Source of the DNA: Oscillospiraceae bacterium
GTDB taxonomy: Bacteria > Bacillota > Clostridia > Oscillospirales > Ruminococcaceae
Assembly (NCBI GenBank): GCA_017427265.1
Contig: JAFRTG010000019.1
Location: 1-64,000 of the forward strand
Direction of reading: 5' to 3'
Length of the DNA stretch: 64,000 nt
In this document: piece after piece, positions 15,382 to 24,232 of the stretch
Position numbering within the stretch: the first letter of the stretch is position 1
How the letters are laid out: every line of letters starts with the position of its first letter
Notes under the pieces: generated by a model
What the model was told of the DNA's origin: nothing
The model's input: only the letters and a program-made list of their open reading frames with translations
The model's database searches: none
Position numbers and translations under genes: made by a program

Positions 15382-16071
15382 ATGAGCTCAGAATATTCAG
15401 AAAATGCGGCACGTTTTCCGCTGTATAACAGAGTCAGAACGGAACATGATATTCGTGTGTACATCGAAGAACAAAACAAGTCCATGCATGCAATGGGCTT
15501 CACAGAGCACAGCTTTGCACATATCGGCGTTGTTGCAGAGCGTACAGGCTATATTCTCGAAACACTCGGAAAGGACGATCACACCGTTGACCTTGCATTG
15601 ATTGCGGCATGGATGCACGACCTCGGAAATGTCGTGAACCGTGTGGATCACAGCCAGTCCGGTGCGCTGATGACATTTTATCTGCTCGATAAAATGGGAT
15701 TTGCCGCAGAGGACATTGCGCCGATCATCCGTGCAATCGGAAACCACGATGAGGGCAGCGGCGTGCCGGTCAGCGACATGGCAGCCGCACTGATTCTGGC
15801 CGACAAATCCGATGTCCGGAGAAACCGCGTCCAGGACATGCCTGAGGATTTCGATATCCACGACCGTGTGAATTATTCCGTCACATCCTCGCAGCTCAAG
15901 ATCAATCAGGAGCATACCGCCATCAAGCTGAAGCTGACGATTGATACCCGATACGGCGAAATCGGTGAATACTTTGAGATTTTCATGGAGCGTATGCTCC
16001 TCTGCCGGAAAGCTGCCAGATTCCTGAATCTGGAGTTTCACCTGATTATCAATGAACAGACGCTGATGTAA
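15382..16071 (+). CDS. HD-domain phosphohydrolase
   Basis: A 229-residue protein with an excellent ribosome site (AAAGGAG). The HD signature is present: His in FTEHSFAHI, the His-Asp pair in AAWMHDLGNVVN, a later His in IGNHDEGSG and Asp in LILADKSDVRRNR, as expected for a metal-dependent phosphohydrolase. The C-terminal part (KLKLTIDTRYGEIGEYFEIFMERMLLCRKAARFL) is typical of a widespread but uncharacterised Clostridial HD family. Substrate unknown. It ends at the bidirectional terminator shared with the convergent dockerin gene. Confidence 0.82.
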   Translation: MSSEYSENAARFPLYNRVRTEHDIRVYIEEQNKSMHAMGFTEHSFAHIGVVAERTGYILETLGKDDHTVDLALIAAWMHDLGNVVNRVDHSQSGALMTFYLLDKMGFAAEDIAPIIRAIGNHDEGSGVPVSDMAAALILADKSDVRRNRVQDMPEDFDIHDRVNYSVTSSQLKINQEHTAIKLKLTIDTRYGEIGEYFEIFMERMLLCRKAARFLNLEFHLIINEQTLM

Positions 16072-16096
16072 CCGCGCTGCCCTTTTAGATTGATAA

Positions 16097-16133
16097 AAAG
16101 CGGACAGGTCTTTCTGTGACCTGTCCGCTGTCT
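16097..16133. terminator. Bidirectional terminator between convergent genes
   Basis: AGCGGACAGGTC (16099-16110) pairs perfectly with GACCTGTCCGCT (16118-16129) around a seven-base loop. An A-run on the left and TCTTTT on the right let it work on both strands. Confidence 0.85.
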
Positions 16134-16134
16134 T

Positions 16135-18285
16135 TTATGCTGCCGGATCTTCCGGCTGAACCTGTGTCAGAGCCGCACTGGATTCAAACCGGATGTCGTA
16201 GCTGTAGTTGATGCCGTCAAACACAACATACTGCGAACGCGGGAAGAATTCAGCCAGCGCTCCAAGTTCCAGCGTTGCTTCTGCGGTACTGCCGTCCCCC
16301 TGCACCGATACTGTAACGGAACTGCCCTCGATCTTTTCGATCGTCAGGATCGGTGCTCCTGCGCCGTTTATGCGCACATTCTGATACCAGTGCCCATGCG
16401 AATCCTCATAGAAGCGGTCACCCGCACAGACATCGAACACCGTCTCAAAGCTGCCGCTGCCGAGCGGCTTTCCTGCAACGCTGTATCCGCCGTATGAGGT
16501 CTTGACAATCAGCACGACACCGCTTTCCGCATCTGCTTTCATACGGGCAAGCATAGCCTGCTTCATTGCAGTCAGATCGCAGGCGTTCAGACGGTCATCA
16601 TTGCAGAAATCTGCTGCCTTCCAGTTTTTGATGACCGCATCGGGATCGCCGAGCAGCCAGCGCTGAAGCAAAACTGCATCCGCAATGTCGAAGCTGCCGT
16701 CGGCGTTCAAATCACCTTCTGCGGCAAATCTCACCTTCACGGTGATATCTGCGATGGTATCTGTCAGCATATTGACGGTGATGACATCGTCAGTATCACA
16801 TTTGCCGTTTTCATACACCGCAGTACAGCTGTAGCCCAGCGGCAGGGATTCCATCCAGAGCTTGTACTGCTCCTCACTGAATATATTTCCGATCGCTGCC
16901 CTGCCGGGATTCGATTTGATCTCACAAAACTGCGGATAATTATAATGCTCCGGACCGTCGGCATACTCGCCGACAAGATAATCAAGATAGAAACTCTTCT
17001 TTTCGGAATACGGATATACAACAGGCAGGCCGGTATCCGCGTCCATGACAGATACGCGGGCTTCTCCCGGTTTCAGAATCATGCTGCACTGATCCAGTGC
17101 ATAGAAGGTGCCGCCGAGTGTTTCCGCGGGTTCTGCATCCTGTCCGGGCGGCATCAGGTCAAGCCGCAGATCGAACGGACCGTCCTGCCGCGCCTGATAG
17201 ATCTCCACCCATGCAGCCTCACCGCCGTCCTGCTGTACGACTTCGTTCATGGTACGGAACTGATTGCAGGCATTGAACGCGATTTGCACGGCGCCGGTTG
17301 TCGGCTGCTTTTGCCAGTTATATCCGGTTCCGGCGCCCGATGTCAGCAGAAAGGCGATCTGATCGCCGTGCACCAGAATCCGCTCGTCCTCATTATAGCG
17401 CGTGTAAAACTCCGTATAACTGTCCGGCGCCCATCCGCAGGGGTCTGTCTCGGTGATACGCAGATCGTCTCCGATCCGGAACGTGTACGGATTTGCCGCC
17501 ACAGAACTTTCGCATTCATCATGAATAATCTCTGCTTCGCCTGCACAGACCGGCTGATAAAGATCAACCCGGAAATAATAGCCTTCTCCGTTGGTGAAGT
17601 GCTGCGAAAAAATGCAGTCAAGTGATTCACCGGTCTGGTATACCTTGAAATAATGATCGAGCGGCAGACTGGATTCAACAGGCACATACTCTGCAAAAAC
17701 CGTGCAGAGAAAACCGTCGTAAACGCGCGTTGTGCCGCGTTGATTACAGAATGACACTGCGCTGTCAAAATCGACGGGAAGCCACTGCGGCAGTTTGATC
17801 TCCGTGACATTCAGATCATCATCAATCTGAAAGCGGAACGGAACCGGCGTTTTCTGTGCATTCTGCGGAATATTATAAATATCTGCCGTGCCTGCCTTCA
17901 GAGGCTTGAAAACATAAATATGATACACAGATCCGTACTGACTCTCTGTGACGGTATCGGAGACGGTTTCAAACATCTCCGGCGTAACGGAAAACTGATA
18001 GCGCGGTTCAGGCATCGTGCCCGGTGCCCACTCCCCATACACAAGACAGACCAGTCCGTCTGCAATGCGCGTGCCCTGTTTCAGCGTTTCAACAGAACCG
18101 GGCGCCTGCAGCGACCTGAGAAAAGCTGCCGCGCTTTCGTAGTCCGTCGGAACCCAGTCAGGCAGTTCAACCGCAGCTTCCGTTTCTTCGGCAGCAGAAA
18201 CCGCCAAAGAAGGCGCTGCGGCCGGTACAGCTGCCAGCATCGTGCAGGATGCTGCAAGCAAAAATGCGAATCGCATAGCTTTCAT
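16135..18285 (-). CDS. Secreted dockerin-containing protein with three N-terminal repeats
   Basis: A 716-residue protein with a signal peptide (residues 1-32, cleavage near AVSA-AEE). Two, probably three, related modules follow, starting LPDWVPTDYESAAAF (41), LPQWLPVDFDSAVSF (165) and DPCGWAPDSYTEFY (281), each followed by a GLVC/GFLC-like strand; they match no domain I can name. A type I dockerin lies at about 523-582, with calcium loops GDLNADGSFDIADAV and ADFCNDDRLNACDLTA. An unusual feature is that about 130 residues follow the dockerin. It should be exported and held by a cohesin scaffold, but no catalytic motif is visible. Promoter at 18332-18360. Confidence 0.8.
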   Translation of the reverse strand: MKAMRFAFLLAASCTMLAAVPAAAPSLAVSAAEETEAAVELPDWVPTDYESAAAFLRSLQAPGSVETLKQGTRIADGLVCLVYGEWAPGTMPEPRYQFSVTPEMFETVSDTVTESQYGSVYHIYVFKPLKAGTADIYNIPQNAQKTPVPFRFQIDDDLNVTEIKLPQWLPVDFDSAVSFCNQRGTTRVYDGFLCTVFAEYVPVESSLPLDHYFKVYQTGESLDCIFSQHFTNGEGYYFRVDLYQPVCAGEAEIIHDECESSVAANPYTFRIGDDLRITETDPCGWAPDSYTEFYTRYNEDERILVHGDQIAFLLTSGAGTGYNWQKQPTTGAVQIAFNACNQFRTMNEVVQQDGGEAAWVEIYQARQDGPFDLRLDLMPPGQDAEPAETLGGTFYALDQCSMILKPGEARVSVMDADTGLPVVYPYSEKKSFYLDYLVGEYADGPEHYNYPQFCEIKSNPGRAAIGNIFSEEQYKLWMESLPLGYSCTAVYENGKCDTDDVITVNMLTDTIADITVKVRFAAEGDLNADGSFDIADAVLLQRWLLGDPDAVIKNWKAADFCNDDRLNACDLTAMKQAMLARMKADAESGVVLIVKTSYGGYSVAGKPLGSGSFETVFDVCAGDRFYEDSHGHWYQNVRINGAGAPILTIEKIEGSSVTVSVQGDGSTAEATLELGALAEFFPRSQYVVFDGINYSYDIRFESSAALTQVQPEDPAA

Positions 18286-18331
18286 AATCCCCCTCCGTTC
18301 CGGCTGTTTGACATATTGGTTACTATATCAT

Positions 18332-18360
18332 ATTATATCATATCTGAACGAAGAATGCAA
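18332..18360 (-). promoter_or_regulatory. Promoter of the dockerin protein gene
   Basis: On the minus strand, TTGCAT (18360-18355) and TATAAT (18337-18332) with a 17-base spacer. The rest of the gap up to 18543 shows no gene. Confidence 0.7.
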
Positions 18361-18543
18361 GTGAAGCAGTCTTTTTTTGTGCATTTTAGAATCAGTCAGA
18401 CCGAAACCGGCAGCCGATACCATAAATGCTGATGCCGATACAACCCGTGTCCGGACTTTCTGTGCAAGATGCCATTTTGCATAATAAGCCGAAGGAAGAA
18501 AAACCGGAAGCATGTGCATCTTCACGAATTTCTATTGTGTATC

Positions 18544-18596
18544 TTGACAGTGCTGCCTTTCTGTGCTATGATAACAGTGTTAGGTAACGCTGTTAT
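18544..18596 (+). promoter_or_regulatory. Promoter and palindromic operator of the TetR-ABC operon
   Basis: TTGACA (18544-18549), a 17-base spacer and TATGAT (18567-18572). A 26-base palindrome with 11 of 13 positions matching (18571-18596, ATAACAG.GTTA...TAAC.CTGTTAT) starts at the -10 box. Symmetry and position are those of an autoregulatory TetR operator. Confidence 0.75.
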
Positions 18597-18613
18597 GTAT
18601 CGGAGATGAAAAT

Positions 18614-19231
18614 ATGGAAAAGGAATATGCAAACCGCGAAAAACTGATTGCATGTGCAAAAATAGAATTTCTGGAAAAGGGATTTGCCAAGGCTTCTCTG
18701 CGGTCGATCAGTGCCGCAGCCGGCATGACGACCGGTGCGGTCTACTTTTTCTGCAAGGATAAAAACGGACTGTTCGGTGCAGTTGTCGAGGAGCCGCTGC
18801 AAAAGCTCATGCAGGCCATCCATCAGCATTTTTCAGATGACATGAAAACGGACGTTTCGCATTTTCAGCATATTGACGGCGACCATGACGACTTTGCCGC
18901 GCTGATGATCTCGCTGCTTTATGCTGACCGCGATGCTTTTCTCATTCTGCTGGACAAGTCTGCCGGTTCAAGCTACGAAGGCATCATCGACCGTTTTATC
19001 GGGATGATCGAGCAGCACAATCTCGCGCTGGCACAGAAATATGCCGCTGCCTTTCCGGGCAAGCGTGTGAACCGGTATTTTCTGCACTGGATGGCACATG
19101 TGGAAATCAATGCCTATGTGCATCTGCTGACGCATGAAGCAGACCCGGAATGTGCGCTGAGGGAGATTAAGCCGGTCATGAATATGATGGTTGAGGGCTG
19201 GCTTGCGCATATTTTAGAGGACGATATCTGA
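18614..19231 (+). CDS. TetR/AcrR-family regulator of the ABC transporter operon
   Basis: A 205-residue protein. The N-terminal HTH is a textbook TetR domain (REKLIACAKIEFLEKGFAKASLRSISAAAGMTTGAVYFFCKDKNGLF, residues about 6-52). The C-terminal ligand domain has no recognisable subfamily. It is the first gene of a run with an ABC ATPase, an FtsX-type permease and a methyltransferase. A palindrome overlapping its promoter suggests autorepression, and a second small palindrome (19263-19278) precedes the ATPase gene. The inducer is unknown; a membrane-active compound exported by the transporter is plausible. Confidence 0.88.
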   Translation: MEKEYANREKLIACAKIEFLEKGFAKASLRSISAAAGMTTGAVYFFCKDKNGLFGAVVEEPLQKLMQAIHQHFSDDMKTDVSHFQHIDGDHDDFAALMISLLYADRDAFLILLDKSAGSSYEGIIDRFIGMIEQHNLALAQKYAAAFPGKRVNRYFLHWMAHVEINAYVHLLTHEADPECALREIKPVMNMMVEGWLAHILEDDI

Positions 19232-19262
19232 AAGGGGCACAGCACCCTTTCTGTATCCATAA

Positions 19263-19278
19263 GTTAGCTATATCTAAC
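19263..19278 (+). promoter_or_regulatory. Short palindrome before the ABC ATPase gene
   Basis: GTTAG (19263-19267) and CTAAC (19274-19278) with a six-base CTATAT centre, directly before the AGGAGG ribosome site. It shares GTTAG with the larger TetR operator and could be a second binding site. Confidence 0.4.
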
Positions 19279-19291
19279 AAGGAGGACAATC

Positions 19292-19993
19292 ATGTATTTA
19301 CAGGTGAAGGACGTCAAAAAAAGCTACGGTAAGGACACAAGCTATGTGCAGGTGCTGAAGGGCATCAGCACAGGTCTGGAACGCGGACAGATGTGCGTGA
19401 TTCAAGGGACAAGCGGCTCCGGAAAATCCACGCTTCTGAACTGCATCGGCGGTCTGGATACGATGGATTCCGGCTCCATTACCGTTGACGGCAGGGAGAT
19501 TTTCGGACTCAGGCCTGCGCAGCTTTCGGATTACCGCCGCGAGAATCTCGGTTTTATTTTTCAGTTCTACAACCTCGTGCCGAACCTGACTGTTCGCGAA
19601 AATATCCAGATCTGTCAGCACATCGCAGATAAACCGCTGAACATGGACGAGCTGCTCGAAACGCTCGGTCTGACGGAGCATCAGAACAAATTTCCGGCGC
19701 AGCTCTCCGGCGGTCAGCAGCAGCGGTGCGCGATTGCAAGAGCCCTCATCAAAAATCCGAAGCTGCTGCTTTGCGACGAACCGACCGGCGCACTCGATTC
19801 CAAAACAAGCCGTGATATTCTGGTTCTGCTTGAGGAAATCAACGCAAAATACGGCACAACCATGCTGATCGTCACGCACAACAATTCGATCAAAAACATG
19901 GTGCACAAGGTCATTCTCATCAAGGACGGACTGGTGAAAAAGGAATACCTGAATGAGAAAAGAATCCCCGCCGCGGAACTGGAGGATTTGTAA
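19292..19993 (+). CDS. ABC transporter ATP-binding protein (MacB/FtsE-like)
   Basis: A 233-residue ATPase with Walker A GTSGSGKST (residues about 38-46), Q-loop FQFYNLVPNLTV, signature LSGGQQQR, Walker B LLLCDEPTGALD and switch His in VTHNN. The NLVPNLTV and DEPTGALDSKT wording is that of the MacB/LolD/BceA class, which powers FtsX-type permeases. Ribosome site AAGGAGG. It overlaps the permease gene by one base. The pair probably moves a membrane-active substrate or lipid-linked compound rather than importing nutrients. Confidence 0.93.
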   Translation: MYLQVKDVKKSYGKDTSYVQVLKGISTGLERGQMCVIQGTSGSGKSTLLNCIGGLDTMDSGSITVDGREIFGLRPAQLSDYRRENLGFIFQFYNLVPNLTVRENIQICQHIADKPLNMDELLETLGLTEHQNKFPAQLSGGQQQRCAIARALIKNPKLLLCDEPTGALDSKTSRDILVLLEEINAKYGTTMLIVTHNNSIKNMVHKVILIKDGLVKKEYLNEKRIPAAELEDL

Positions 19994-22695
19994 TGAACAA
20001 GGTACTCAGAAAGCGGCTCCTGCGCGATCTGCGGACAAATTTCGGGCGGTATCTCGCACTGTTTCTGCTGTTTGTAATGGGAATCTATCTGGTCATTGCG
20101 ATCGTCGGTTCATCCGAAATGATTCTTCAGGGAACCGAAAACCAAAAGTCGTTCAATATGGTCGAGGACGGACAGTTTACGGTCTTTCTTCCGCTTACTG
20201 ATGACGATTTGTCTGCACTGACAAAAGACGACACCGTGATCGAGCCGATGTTTTCCATGGATCTCAAAACAGACGAAAATGCGACATTGCGGCTGTTCCG
20301 GAACCGTGACAAAATTGACCTGATACAGCTTGACGAAGGCTCCGCCGCCAAGCAGAACGGTGAAGCTGTGATCGAAAAGGGCTATGCCGAAGCGCATAAT
20401 CTGCATCCCGGTGATACGGTCAAAGCAGGCGGAACGGATTTCAGAATCACAGGCATCGGCTCTGTCCCGGACTACGATATGTGCATTGCAAAATTCAGTG
20501 ATTCGGCAGTCGAGCGAAGCGCATTCGGCCTGCTGTTTGTAACGGCGGAGCAGTATGATGCGATCAGGGACACCGGGACACAGAATGCAGAAGAATACAC
20601 GTATGCCTATCGGCTCGGAGACAGCACCGATGAAGCGCTGAAAGAAAAGATCCGCGAAATCAAAATCGAGCCGGAGCAGATCGAAAACAAGTATTTCCGC
20701 GAAACGGTTGATGACATATTGCAGGAGCGCCGTGACATCGAAAACGGCATCGGCGAGCTGAAAGACGGCGCAGACGAACTGGCTGACGGACTGAAAAAAC
20801 TGACGGATCATAATAAAGAGCTGCATGATGCGGCGGATGCATTATTTGCACAGTATCTGGCGCAGGCCAATCAGCAGCTTGCAAAGCAGCACATTAAACT
20901 GACAGAAGAAAATTACGCAGATACGCTGGAAACGCTGATCGGGGCAACACATTCCGCAGAGCTTGCAGGACTGAAAGCAAGTCTTGACGAACTCGCAGAA
21001 TTCAGAAACGGCATCTATGATTATACGGACGGCGCAAAGGAAGCAGCAGACGGTTCGGCCGAACTTGCGGACGGCGTGACCGAATTGCAGGACAACACAG
21101 ACGAACTGCTTGACGAGGTGTTCAGGCTGGATATCGAAAACCTGACATCATTTGTGAAAGCGGAGGACAATATCCGCATTGCCGCTGCGGCCGGTGACGT
21201 CATCATGGATAAAAACGCCGGACTGGTTGCCGGAATCATCATACTTGCGCTGTTTTCGTATGTTCTGTCGGTATTCGTCGTGCATCAAATCGAGCAGGAG
21301 CAGAGCGTCATCGGTGCTCTCTATGCGCTCGGTGTGAAGAAGAAAAATCTCATGCTGCACTATATCACCATGCCGACACTGGTCGCATTTTTTGCAGCAC
21401 TGACCGGCGCATCGCTTGGTTTCGGGTTCGGTGCGGCATCGCAGGCAAAGGATTCCTATGCGTACTTTTCGCTGCCGGTTTTTCCTGTGATCTATCCGGC
21501 CTATCTGGTCATTTATGCGATCGTGCTTCCGCCGGTCATATCCGCGATTGTGAACGCCGCCGTCATCAACAAAAAGCTCTCGCGCACCGCACTTTCCCTG
21601 ATGAAAAATGAGCAGTCCGCGGGCAGCTACAGGCAGTTCTCGCTGAAAACGAAGCGCTTTCCGCTGCTGTTTGCAATCCGGCAGCTCGTCCGCGAATCGC
21701 GTTCCGCCGTCACAATGGTTCTGGGAATGTTTGTCTCCGTCATGGTCGTGATTCTGGGGCTTGACTGCTACGTGATGTGCAAGGCGGTCAATGACGATAC
21801 CGTCACATATACGAAATATTCGTATCAGTATCTCTACAAATATCCGGAGAAAACCGTACCGAAGGGCGGAGAAGCAGCCTACATCGAAACACTCAGTACG
21901 GACAGCACGGGCTACACGCTGGATGTGACGGTCATCGGCATTGACGGCGACAACAAATATTTTGATGCGAAACCGGAAAAAGGCAAAACAAAGGCAGTCG
22001 TCAATTCGTCTTTGGTTGAGCGCTTCGGCTACAAAACCGGCGACCGTGTGATCTTCTCCGATTCCGCGGCAGACGCGGATTACAGCTTTACCGTAACGGG
22101 CATCAGCGATTATTCCGTCGGCTTCACGGTCTTTATGGATATTGAAAGTATGCGCGAATTGTTCGGTCAGGATGCGGACTATTTCAATGCTGTTTACGCG
22201 GATCAGGCGCTCGATATTGACGAGGGCAGGCTGTATTCCGTCACAACCAGAGAAGATGTGACGCGCAGTGCAAGCGTTTATGTCAAGCTGATGCTCTCGC
22301 TTGTTAAAACTATGATCGCAGCAGGCAGTGTCATTTTCTGCGTCGTGATGTATCTGATGATGGGCGTCATGATCGACCGTGCCGCATCGGGTATCTCGCT
22401 GATTAAGATCTTCGGCTACCGTCCGAAGGAGATCCGGGCGCTGTATCTGAACGGCAATCTGCTGACCGTCGCAGCCGGCGCACTGATTGCCGTGCCGCTT
22501 GCGAAAGCTGTGATGGATGCGATCTATCCGAGCTTTATCTGCAATGTGGCCTGCTCCATGAAGCTCGCATTTCCGTGGCAGCTTTATGCGCTCATTTACG
22601 CGGCTGTGATTCTGATTTATTTCATCATCAACGGTTTGCTGATCGGGAAAATCAACAGAATCTCACCCGCTGAAATCCTGAAGAACCGGGAGTAA
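19993..22695 (+). CDS. FtsX-type ABC transporter permease
   Basis: A 900-residue permease. A first membrane segment near residues 22-44 is followed by a large external region with a helical, coiled-coil-like part (about 235-380, rich in ELADGLKKL and AELADGV repeats). Three membrane segments lie at about 405-520, a second external domain follows, and a final FtsX core of three segments lies at about 770-890 (MYLMMGVMIDRAASGISLIKIFGYRPKEI). The duplicated FtsX layout matches permeases paired with BceA-like ATPases. It forms one transcript with the TetR regulator and ATPase. The substrate is unknown. Confidence 0.87.
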   Translation: MNKVLRKRLLRDLRTNFGRYLALFLLFVMGIYLVIAIVGSSEMILQGTENQKSFNMVEDGQFTVFLPLTDDDLSALTKDDTVIEPMFSMDLKTDENATLRLFRNRDKIDLIQLDEGSAAKQNGEAVIEKGYAEAHNLHPGDTVKAGGTDFRITGIGSVPDYDMCIAKFSDSAVERSAFGLLFVTAEQYDAIRDTGTQNAEEYTYAYRLGDSTDEALKEKIREIKIEPEQIENKYFRETVDDILQERRDIENGIGELKDGADELADGLKKLTDHNKELHDAADALFAQYLAQANQQLAKQHIKLTEENYADTLETLIGATHSAELAGLKASLDELAEFRNGIYDYTDGAKEAADGSAELADGVTELQDNTDELLDEVFRLDIENLTSFVKAEDNIRIAAAAGDVIMDKNAGLVAGIIILALFSYVLSVFVVHQIEQEQSVIGALYALGVKKKNLMLHYITMPTLVAFFAALTGASLGFGFGAASQAKDSYAYFSLPVFPVIYPAYLVIYAIVLPPVISAIVNAAVINKKLSRTALSLMKNEQSAGSYRQFSLKTKRFPLLFAIRQLVRESRSAVTMVLGMFVSVMVVILGLDCYVMCKAVNDDTVTYTKYSYQYLYKYPEKTVPKGGEAAYIETLSTDSTGYTLDVTVIGIDGDNKYFDAKPEKGKTKAVVNSSLVERFGYKTGDRVIFSDSAADADYSFTVTGISDYSVGFTVFMDIESMRELFGQDADYFNAVYADQALDIDEGRLYSVTTREDVTRSASVYVKLMLSLVKTMIAAGSVIFCVVMYLMMGVMIDRAASGISLIKIFGYRPKEIRALYLNGNLLTVAAGALIAVPLAKAVMDAIYPSFICNVACSMKLAFPWQLYALIYAAVILIYFIINGLLIGKINRISPAEILKNRE

Positions 22696-22711
22696 CGAAA
22701 GGAGAATTGCT

Positions 22712-23317
22712 ATGTTCTGGGACAAGGTGTCACCGCTGTACGATTTCTTTGAAACGGTTTATAACCGCCGCGTCTATACCAACACCGGAAAGTGCGTCGC
22801 TGCGTACATTTCCAGTGAGGATACCGTTCTGGAATGCGCCTGCGGAACGGGCGCAATCAGTGAACCGGTCGCACAGAAATGCAGGCTGCTGATTGCCACG
22901 GATATGGCAGAGGGGATGCTGCGGAAAACCTATCAGAAGTGCAGCAAATACGGCAATGTCAAGGTTCGGCACGCCGATCTGATGCACCTGAAATGCCGGA
23001 ACAACCGCTTTGATAAGGTCATCGCAGGCAATGTCATTCATCTGCTGGATGATCCGGAGGCAGCGATCAGAGAACTGCTGCGCGTCTGCAAGCCGGGCGG
23101 AAAGGTCATCATTCCGACTTATATTAACAGGGACGGTCAAGATCTGAAAGCAGTCATCAGTCTGCTTGAGAAAATCGGGGTACACTTCAAGCGACAGTTC
23201 GATTTTGCATCGTACAAACAGTTCTTTGCGGATGCGGGATATCCGGATGCGGAATTCAGCATTGTGGAGGGAAAAATGTCCTGTGCGATTGCAGTGATTC
23301 AAAAAACGGCATCATAA
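22712..23317 (+). CDS. Class I SAM-dependent methyltransferase
   Basis: A 201-residue protein with a good ribosome site (AAAGGAG). The SAM-binding motif I is VLECACGTGAISEPVA, then ATDMAEG (motif post-I), ADLMHLKCRNNRFDKVIAGNVIHLLDDP (motifs II-III) and LLRVCKPGGKVIIPTY. This is the UbiE/COQ5-like methyltransferase fold. The start MFWDKVSPLYDFFE resembles small methyltransferases found next to ABC-type resistance genes. As the last gene of the TetR-ABC operon it may modify the exported compound or the envelope; the substrate is not deducible. Confidence 0.85.
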   Translation: MFWDKVSPLYDFFETVYNRRVYTNTGKCVAAYISSEDTVLECACGTGAISEPVAQKCRLLIATDMAEGMLRKTYQKCSKYGNVKVRHADLMHLKCRNNRFDKVIAGNVIHLLDDPEAAIRELLRVCKPGGKVIIPTYINRDGQDLKAVISLLEKIGVHFKRQFDFASYKQFFADAGYPDAEFSIVEGKMSCAIAVIQKTAS

Positions 23318-23360
23318 AAAAACAGGCTGCGCAGCAACACTGCGCGGCCTGTTCCGCTTC
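23314..23360. terminator. Bidirectional terminator between methyltransferase and HAD genes
   Basis: Fourteen-base arms, 23321-23334 and 23340-23353 (AACAGGC.GCGCAG with CTGCGC.GCCTGTT), and a run of A on the left that gives T on the minus strand. It mainly serves the minus-strand HAD gene. Confidence 0.8.
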
Positions 23361-23410
23361 ATCCGCATCCAATCAGATTTCCGCAGATTCTGTTCAAATA
23401 CATGTCCTGT

Positions 23411-24232
23411 TCACAGGACATGCTGTTCCAGCCAATGTGCAACGCCGTCCGAATCATTGGACGGGATCACGGCAGAGGCATATGCTTTCAGCGCATCGTC
23501 TGCATTCTGTACCGCATAGGCCTCATCCGCAAGCTGAAACATGTCAATATCGTTTTGGCCGTCACCGAACACCACAAGCCGGTCACACTGCAGCAGATTC
23601 TGCAGCTGCCGGATTGCATTGGCTTTGCTTGCAGCCTGCGGCATCAGTTCAAGCCACTGCTCCCCCGAATAGATATCCCGCTGATACACACAGTGGTATT
23701 TGTCCCGGTAGGTTTCGTACAGCGGCCTGAGCTTTTCCGGCGTATCTATGCAGGTAAAATAAAACTTGCTTCCGGCATGGAGCGCCGGCGCATTTTCCGC
23801 AGCATTTGTGCGGATATCGCCCTTCCGGCTGTCCAGAAAGCACTGCATTCCCCGCGTACAGAGCGACGGCACAAACGAGAACTTCTCCTGCCCGTCAATC
23901 ATGGCATAGACAATCGGGAACACCCCATGCGCGAACAGATCATCCAGCAGCGCATCCGCAGATACATCAAAATAGTTTTCGATCATGCGCTGCCCCGTTG
24001 CATTGTCGATGACGAATGCGCCGTTATAGACAATCAGCGGAATTTCTGCGGTCATGCCCGCCGTGACCTTCTGCGCGGTCACAAACGATCTTGCCGTCGC
24101 ATACGAAAAAAGCATGCCCTGCGCGGTCAGCCGGTTGATGACGCTGTTTGTATAATCAGACGTCCGCTCATTGCTCCGCAGCAGCGTGCCGTCCAGATCA
24201 GACACATATAATGTACGCTTTTTCTGCTGCAT
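23411..24232 (-). CDS. Cof-type HAD-IIB phosphatase
   Basis: A 273-residue protein with HAD motif I SDLDGTLL (nucleophile Asp near residue 12), motif II in YATARSF, motif III Lys in SKANAI and motif IV FGDGQNDIDMF. The long cap between residues 85 and 190 makes it a type IIB enzyme of the Cof family, which dephosphorylates sugar phosphates and similar small molecules. It overlaps the sugar kinase upstream by one base and is surely co-transcribed, so its substrate may be a hexose phosphate linked to that kinase. A perfect hairpin (23401-23422) straddles its stop codon. Confidence 0.88.
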   Translation of the reverse strand: MQQKKRTLYVSDLDGTLLRSNERTSDYTNSVINRLTAQGMLFSYATARSFVTAQKVTAGMTAEIPLIVYNGAFVIDNATGQRMIENYFDVSADALLDDLFAHGVFPIVYAMIDGQEKFSFVPSLCTRGMQCFLDSRKGDIRTNAAENAPALHAGSKFYFTCIDTPEKLRPLYETYRDKYHCVYQRDIYSGEQWLELMPQAASKANAIRQLQNLLQCDRLVVFGDGQNDIDMFQLADEAYAVQNADDALKAYASAVIPSNDSDGVAHWLEQHVL

